A stretch of 64,000 nt of DNA from NCBI RefSeq assembly GCF_004345245.1, contig NZ_SLUQ01000008.1, forward strand, positions 1 through 64,000. The letters are read 5' to 3'. The notes beneath the pieces were generated by a model. It searched no databases and had not been told where the DNA came from. It saw nothing but the letters and a program-made list of their open reading frames with translations. Position numbers and translations under genes: made by a program. Shown here piece after piece: positions 59,098 through 64,000 of the stretch (the stretch's first letter is position 1; each line of letters opens with the position of its first letter). This stretch comes from Rhizobium sp. BK251. GTDB lineage: Bacteria > Pseudomonadota > Alphaproteobacteria > Rhizobiales > Rhizobiaceae.

Positions 59098-60885
59098 ATG
59101 GTCCGCGCTCCTTTCGGCAGAGTAGTTGAAGGATCCTGCCGCGTGCCCATTCCCCCCACGAATCCGCCTTCCACCTTTCTTGCGGCCTTGCTGACCTCCT
59201 TGCGCAAGGTCTTTCTCAGCCTCGGTGCGACCAGCGCGGTCATCAATATCCTGGCTCTCACAGGCTCGCTCTTCATGCTTCAGGTCTACGACCGGGTCAT
59301 CCCCGGCCGCAGCCTTCCGACCCTGGCGGTGCTCGCGATACTCGCCGCCACCATGTACGCCTTCCAGGGCGTGCTCGAACTCCTGCGTTCCATGCTGCTT
59401 GCCCGTATCGGTGTCTCGCTCGACGAGCGACTGAGCGGGCGCGTGTTCGCCTCGCTGGTCCAGCTGCCGTCACGGATGCAGGCGAAGGGCGACGGACTGC
59501 AGGCGGTCCGCGATCTCGACCAGGTGCGTTCGTTCCTTTCGGGCTCGGGCCCGACCGCGCTCTTCGACCTGCCCTGGATACCGGTCTATATCGGCCTCTG
59601 CTTTCTCTTCCATTTCTGGATCGGCGTTACCGCTCTCTGCGGCGCCATCCTGCTTGTCGCGCTGACGATACTTGCCGAGATCAGCTCCCAAGGGCCGGCG
59701 CGGGATGTCGCCAAATATTCATCCGCCCGGCTCGGCATGGCGGAGGGAGCGCGGCGAAACTGGGAGGCCGTGGCCGCAATGGGCTTTTCCGGCCGGCTTG
59801 CCGAAAGGTGGGCGACCCTGAACCAGGACTATCTCGGAAGGCAGCTCGCGGCGGCCAATATCATCGGGACGCTGACGACCATCTCCAAGGTGCTGCGCAT
59901 GATGATCCAGTCCGGGGTGCTCGCCGTTGGCGCGATCCTCGTCATCAGGCAGGAGGCGACGGGCGGCATCATGATCGCGAGCTCGATCCTGATCAGCCGC
60001 GCGCTGGCTCCTGTCGAACTCGCCATCGCCAATTGGAAGGGCTTCGTTTCCGCCCGGCAGAGCTGGTCGCGCATCGTCAGGTTGCTGGAGCTCACCCCGA
60101 CGGGACAGTGGGGTGTCGCACTTCCAAAGCCCGAAGGGCATCTCGCAGTCGAGAATGTGAGCCTGGCATCGCCGGGCAGCCGGGAGCTTATCCTGCGCAA
60201 CATTTCCTTCAGGATATCGGCCGGCGCGGTGCTCGGGGTGGTCGGACCCAGCGCCTCGGGCAAGTCCTCGCTCGCGCGTGCGATCACCGGACTGTGGCCG
60301 ATCACGATCGGTGCGATACGGCTCGATCGTGCAACGCTCTCTCAGTGGGATCCCGCCGATCTTGGCCGGCATATCGGCTACCTGCCACAGGATGTCAGCC
60401 TGTTCGACGGCACGATTTCGGAGAATATCGCGCGCTTCGACGAGCATGCGCCGTCGGCTGCGATCATCGCGGCGGCAAAATCGGCCGGCGTCTACGAGAT
60501 GATCGTTGAGCTGCCGGATGGCTTCGACACGGTGATCGGTGAGGCGGGCACCAAGCTCTCGGCCGGCCAGAGGCAGCGCATCGCGCTTGCCCGCGCGCTC
60601 TATGGCAATCCCTTCCTCGTCGTGCTCGACGAGCCGAATTCGAACCTCGACGCCGAGGGGGAGGCGGCGCTGACCCAGGCGCTGCTGGCCGTACGCGCCC
60701 GTCGCGGCATCGCCATCGTCGTCGCGCACCGGCCGAGCGCTCTTGCGGCGGCCGACCAGGTGCTGGTCCTCGCCAATGGCAAGGCCCAGGCCTTCGGACC
60801 TAAGGAGGAGGTTCTCGGAAAGGCAATGCGCTCGGCGCCCGGACCAATTCGCCTGATGATCGGCAACGAGGAGGTCAGTTCATGA
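59098..60885 (+). CDS. prsD: Type I secretion ABC transporter (PrsD family)
   Basis: A 595-residue inner-membrane exporter subunit: five to six helices (about 30-320) and a C-terminal ATPase. Walker A VVGPSASGKSS, signature LSAGQRQRIALARAL, Walker B LVVLDEPNSNLD and VVAHRPSAL. The transmembrane opening segment ALLTSLRKVFLSLGATSAVI is characteristic of the PrtD/PrsD class that exports RTX proteins without an N-terminal peptidase domain. It overlaps prsE by four bases (ATGA). A GTG at 59143 with AGGA upstream is an equally good start. Rhizobial PrsD exports ExsH/Ply-type glycanases and nodulation or RTX proteins, in line with the exsH-like gene at 62255. Confidence 0.9.
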   Translation: MVRAPFGRVVEGSCRVPIPPTNPPSTFLAALLTSLRKVFLSLGATSAVINILALTGSLFMLQVYDRVIPGRSLPTLAVLAILAATMYAFQGVLELLRSMLLARIGVSLDERLSGRVFASLVQLPSRMQAKGDGLQAVRDLDQVRSFLSGSGPTALFDLPWIPVYIGLCFLFHFWIGVTALCGAILLVALTILAEISSQGPARDVAKYSSARLGMAEGARRNWEAVAAMGFSGRLAERWATLNQDYLGRQLAAANIIGTLTTISKVLRMMIQSGVLAVGAILVIRQEATGGIMIASSILISRALAPVELAIANWKGFVSARQSWSRIVRLLELTPTGQWGVALPKPEGHLAVENVSLASPGSRELILRNISFRISAGAVLGVVGPSASGKSSLARAITGLWPITIGAIRLDRATLSQWDPADLGRHIGYLPQDVSLFDGTISENIARFDEHAPSAAIIAAAKSAGVYEMIVELPDGFDTVIGEAGTKLSAGQRQRIALARALYGNPFLVVLDEPNSNLDAEGEAALTQALLAVRARRGIAIVVAHRPSALAAADQVLVLANGKAQAFGPKEEVLGKAMRSAPGPIRLMIGNEEVSS

Positions 60886-62192
60886 CCGGGGAAAGCATCT
60901 CCGCAACTGATCGCGCGATCCGGCGACTTTCGGTGCTGGCGCTCGCCACCATCCTGATGCTGGTTGGCGTCATGGGCGGGCTCGCCGCGACGACAAGCAT
61001 TTCCGGCGCGGTCATTGCTTCCGGCAGCCTTGTCGTCGACAGCTATGTGAAATCGGTCCAGCACCTGAAGGGCGGAATCGTCGGCGAGATACGCGTCAAG
61101 AACGGCGACCGGATCGAGGCGGGGCAGGTCCTCATCCGGCTGGACGACACCCAGACGAAGGCAAGCCTCCAGATTATACGCAAGCGGCTCAACGAACTTG
61201 CCGCCAGGACTGCGCGGCTCGTGGCCGAGCGCGATGGCGCCGCCGCCATAGCCTTTCCGCCCGATCTGGTCGCAGCGACCGACGACAGCGAAATCGCCAA
61301 TGTGATATCGGGCGAGCGCCGCCTCTTCGATGATCGCGCGGCCTCGCGTCTTGGCAGGAAATCGCAGCTCAAGCAGCGCATCGAGCAGCTTGGCCAGGAG
61401 AGCGAGGGACTTGCAGCCCAGGAGCAGGGCAAGCGTGTCGAGATCGGCCTTGTGGAAAAGGAGCTCTCAAGCCTGCTGCGCTTGCATGAGCAGGGGATCG
61501 TGCCTGCGACGCGGGTCTACGCCCTTCAGCGCGAGGCAGCAAACCTCAACGGCGAGCTCGGCAATCTCGTTTCCTCGATCGCACAGGCAAAGGGGCGAGT
61601 GAGCGAAACGGAGCTGCAGATCATCCAGATCGACGACGATCAGAGTGCGGAGGTTTCCGATCAGCTGCGGCAGGCGGAAAGCGATGCGGGCCAGCTTTCC
61701 GAGCGGCTGGTGGCGGCCGAGGACGACCTGAAGCGGATCGATATCCGCGCTCCGCAGTCAGGCGTCGTCAATCAACTCAATGTCCACGCCGCCGGCGCCG
61801 TCATCGAGCCGGGCCAGACGATCCTGCAGATCGTGCCGGACAGCGATGCGCTCGTCGCCGAGATCAAGCTTGCGCCGCAGGACATCGATCAGGTCGGCGT
61901 CGGCCAGGCGGTGATGCTGCGCTTCTCGGCCTTCAACCAGCGCGACACGCCGGAGCTGAACGGCCACATCACCAAGGTGTCGGCCGATCTGGCGACCGAC
62001 CAGCGCTCGGGCCTCAGCTACTACCTGGTTCGGGCCACCGTCGACGACGGAGAATGGAACAGGCTGGGCAAGCTCACGCTCGTTCCGGGCATGCCCGTGG
62101 AGGCTTTCGTCCAGACCGGCGAAAGAACCGTTCTCGGATATCTGACCAAGCCGGTCGTCGATCAGGTGGCCCGCGCCTTCAGGGAGCAATAG
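60882..62192 (+). CDS. prsE: Type I secretion membrane fusion protein (HlyD/PrsE family)
   Basis: A 436-residue adaptor that spans the periplasm between PrsD and a TolC-like pore. One N-terminal helix (about 16-38) is followed by a lipoyl half-motif (HLKGGIVGEIRVKNGDRIEAG), a long coiled coil (about 90-290), the second lipoyl half (IRAPQSGVVNQLNVHAAGAV) and a beta-barrel (LVAEIKLAPQDIDQVGVGQAV). Coupled to prsD by ATGA. No outer-membrane pore gene is nearby, so a chromosomal TolC elsewhere is expected. Confidence 0.92.
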   Translation: MTGESISATDRAIRRLSVLALATILMLVGVMGGLAATTSISGAVIASGSLVVDSYVKSVQHLKGGIVGEIRVKNGDRIEAGQVLIRLDDTQTKASLQIIRKRLNELAARTARLVAERDGAAAIAFPPDLVAATDDSEIANVISGERRLFDDRAASRLGRKSQLKQRIEQLGQESEGLAAQEQGKRVEIGLVEKELSSLLRLHEQGIVPATRVYALQREAANLNGELGNLVSSIAQAKGRVSETELQIIQIDDDQSAEVSDQLRQAESDAGQLSERLVAAEDDLKRIDIRAPQSGVVNQLNVHAAGAVIEPGQTILQIVPDSDALVAEIKLAPQDIDQVGVGQAVMLRFSAFNQRDTPELNGHITKVSADLATDQRSGLSYYLVRATVDDGEWNRLGKLTLVPGMPVEAFVQTGERTVLGYLTKPVVDQVARAFREQ

Positions 62193-62195
62193 GAC

Positions 62196-62231
62196 AAAAA
62201 AATCGGGCGGTGGCAGCAGCCATCGCCCGAT
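62196..62231 (-). terminator. Terminator of the exsH-like gene
   Basis: ATCGGGCGGTGGC (62202-62214) pairs with GCCATCGCCCGAT (62219-62231), one mismatch or wobble. On the minus strand the stem is followed by a run of seven T. It may also slow plus-strand transcription from prsE. Confidence 0.75.
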
Positions 62232-62254
62232 CGTGTCTTCATGGCTAGCGCCGA

Positions 62255-63703
62255 CTAGATGTGCCAGTCGGTCCCATGGTTTGCCGCGCTTGCGGCATGG
62301 GAGGCCGCGGTCGCTGCGGCATCACCCAGCGAATAGGCCTTGATATAGTCTACCTTGAGCTCCGCCCCGTCCTTCATGTCGGCATTCGGGGCGCCGGCCA
62401 CGCCGCCGACGGCGAGGTTGACCAGCATGTACATGGGCTTGTGCATGTCCGAAGGTGTGTCGGCGCGGGCTACTGCGACGTCATCGAAATACCAGACGAT
62501 CTGGTCCTCGTCCCACAATACACCATACTTGTGGAAGCCGTCGGTGCTGGCGACCTTCACGGGTGTCGATGTCAGGGTGTGTTGACCCGTTTCGTTGGTG
62601 TGAACCGTTACGTGAACCGTGTTCGGGTCCTGTCCGCGCATTTCCACCACATCGAGTTCCGGCGGCCAGGTGCCGTCTTCCGGAAGCAGCCAGAATGCCG
62701 GCCACGCGCCCTGGTCGTCCGGCATGTCGGCCCTGATTTCGAAATAACCGTACTGCTGGGCGAAGGAGGCATGGGTCGTCAGCATGCCGGACGTGTAGGC
62801 ATGTCCATCCACCTGCCACTTGATGGCATCCGGCGTCGGCTGCGCCTTGATGGTCAGAACTCCGTTCGAGACCGAGAAGGGATTGGCCGAGGCCGTCGGC
62901 GCGTAGGACGGGTTGATGTACCACTGCAACTCGCTATTGCCCGGAAGCGTGCTGCCCTTTTCCGGAGCCCACCAGAACTTCGACTCCCAGGTACCCTTCG
63001 TGCCGTTCCAAAGTGAAAGCGAATTGAAGTCGTCCGAGAAAGTCTGGGTCAGTGTGGAGCGGTCGAGGTTGAGCTCGAACTGATCGGCGTGGAGATCGCC
63101 GACCGTCTTGTTTGCGAAGACGAGGCTCTCGCCGCCGCCAAGATCGAGGCGCAGATTGGCGCCTTCCTGCTTCGCATGGCTGACGATGTCGTTGAAGGAG
63201 GTAAGACCGTATTGATTGAGCCTGACCTTGTCGTCGCGACCGAAATCCGTGATCAGGTCGCTGCCATTGCCCTTCGTGAAGATGAAGGTATCGGCTCCCG
63301 CCCCGCCCGTCAGGACGTCGTTGCCTTTGCCGCCGTCGATCGTCTGGCTGCCTGCGGCACCGGAGATGATGTTGTCGGCGCTGTTGCCGAAGGCGTGGCG
63401 CCCGGCGCCCGTTACGTTGAGGTTTTCGAAGTGTTCGGGAAGCGTGTAGTCCATCCAGGTTTCGATGGTATCGACACCGGCGCTGGCCTTCTCCGTGGCC
63501 TTGTTGATGCTTGAATAAAGGTAATAAATATCGTCGCCGGTACCACCGACCATGTTCACATTGACCGCACTGTCGCCCCACATGGAATCATTGCCTGCTG
63601 TTCCATTGAGGGTCGGACCGGAGCCGGTAGCCGAAAACCATGCCGTCGAGGTGTCGCTGTAATAAAGAGTTTGTCCCAGGGCATTCTGTATTGTCTTTGG
63701 CAT
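62255..63703 (-). CDS. Secreted GH16 endo-beta-glycanase with RTX repeats (ExsH-like)
   Basis: A 482-residue secreted enzyme. The N-terminal half has RTX nonapeptides (GGTGDDIYYLY, DGGKGNDVLTGGAGADTF) with the ENLNVTG repeat shared with the 1-1938 protein; the C-terminal half is a GH16 domain with the catalytic ELDVVE motif (nucleophile E349, acid/base E354, D351 between). S. meliloti ExsH, which trims succinoglycan and is exported by PrsD/PrsE, has this architecture, and the convergent prsDE pair fits. I chose the ATG at 63703 (MPKTIQNALGQTLYYSD); 25 more residues could be added in frame but look unlike the family. No Sec signal peptide, as expected for type I export. Confidence 0.88.
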   Translation of the reverse strand: MPKTIQNALGQTLYYSDTSTAWFSATGSGPTLNGTAGNDSMWGDSAVNVNMVGGTGDDIYYLYSSINKATEKASAGVDTIETWMDYTLPEHFENLNVTGAGRHAFGNSADNIISGAAGSQTIDGGKGNDVLTGGAGADTFIFTKGNGSDLITDFGRDDKVRLNQYGLTSFNDIVSHAKQEGANLRLDLGGGESLVFANKTVGDLHADQFELNLDRSTLTQTFSDDFNSLSLWNGTKGTWESKFWWAPEKGSTLPGNSELQWYINPSYAPTASANPFSVSNGVLTIKAQPTPDAIKWQVDGHAYTSGMLTTHASFAQQYGYFEIRADMPDDQGAWPAFWLLPEDGTWPPELDVVEMRGQDPNTVHVTVHTNETGQHTLTSTPVKVASTDGFHKYGVLWDEDQIVWYFDDVAVARADTPSDMHKPMYMLVNLAVGGVAGAPNADMKDGAELKVDYIKAYSLGDAAATAASHAASAANHGTDWHI

Positions 63704-64000
63704 TTGAAAAAGACCTCTTGGAGTTGTGTTGAAAAATTCCTCTCTTGGAATATGTGTTCCCCCAACTCCTTGAACCATAACACCTAGGCGGGAAGGTGGC
63801 AGGGTGATGAAACTTCTATTTACATCACAGGCGCAATTGGCACCGAAAACAGCCGTTTTTCGGGGTTTAAAGGGCAGTGCCGTAAGATTTTGGGTTTTGT
63901 GACGGGCTCTGCCGTAATCGCCGAGGTTGCGTCGGCGAATCAGTGGGCCGGTCTTGCAAGCCTCGCCGGATGACGCCTATCGGAAGTCGCCGAGCAACTG
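63704..64000. other. Upstream region of the exsH-like gene, to window edge
   Basis: No gene supported. It contains the promoter of the glycanase gene and a hairpin CCGAAAA/TTTTCGG (63843-63862). The last 100 bases could belong to a gene continuing beyond the window. Confidence 0.4.

Overview
The window is a 64 kb stretch of a high-GC alphaproteobacterial chromosome or large replicon, most likely from the Rhizobiaceae (Rhizobium, Sinorhizobium/Ensifer or a close relative). The reasons are the PrsD/PrsE-type type I secretion pair beside an ExsH-like RTX glycanase, the density of binding-protein ABC transporters, and many small rhizobial-type proteins (BON, PepSY, YciI, GFA, short lysine-rich proteins). 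I recognise no rRNA, tRNA, CRISPR array or insertion sequence. The species is an inference.

Layout. 1-1938: the 3' end of a large RTX repeat protein. 2390-6327: an OmpR-type two-component system facing a small exported protein and a COG4705-like membrane protein, then a PepSY protein; both outward promoters carry the same TTAC-N6-GTAAGG dyad. 6644-13531: an RpiR regulator, an Afu/Fbp-like ABC transporter, an integral membrane protein with two ExxE motifs, a 73-residue membrane protein, and a convergent sugar-phosphate-isomerase-like TIM barrel. 13770-17749: a polyamine/spermidine-type ABC operon. 17772-22481: a two-gene accessory island encoding a TIR-STAND-WD40 protein followed by a reverse transcriptase with a Tat-type leader. 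This is the most unusual part of the window. 22933-27264: a luciferase-like monooxygenase and a winged-helix/STAND/TPR regulator. 27499-38641: small stress or housekeeping-type genes (YciI, metallo-beta-lactamase fold, PAS, BrnA-like, DegP protease, YihY, BON, GFA, a double-hotdog candidate, a carboxymuconolactone decarboxylase family protein).

39266-48416 reads as one aromatic-acid operon plus its regulator: a flavin monooxygenase, a complete ABC importer with two tandem paralogous binding proteins, a 4,5-dihydroxyphthalate decarboxylase-like protein, a class II aldolase/decarboxylase, a terminator, then a LysR gene. 48657-50788 is decaying sequence with three pseudogenes (a GlxA-type regulator, the N-terminus of an amidohydrolase, and an internally deleted gamma-glutamyltransferase) around a 39-residue membrane microprotein. 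50788-57286 holds a cytosine-deaminase-like amidohydrolase and an operon that joins a CHASE4-PAS-GGDEF-EAL protein to an ornithine-decarboxylase-like enzyme and an EamA exporter. 57734-58639 is an S1C-protease relative that has lost its whole catalytic triad. 59098-63703 is prsD-prsE converging on an exsH-like GH16 glycanase.

The leading candidate for an undescribed system is the TIR-STAND-WD40/RT pair. The STAND protein has a single membrane helix that would place TIR and NTPase in the cytoplasm and the WD40 propeller in the periplasm. The RT carries a full twin-arginine leader. A defence or conflict role with a periplasmic sensing step is inference from sequence only. Starts were chosen by ribosome binding site and overlap, and several differ from the longest open frame; this is noted per gene.
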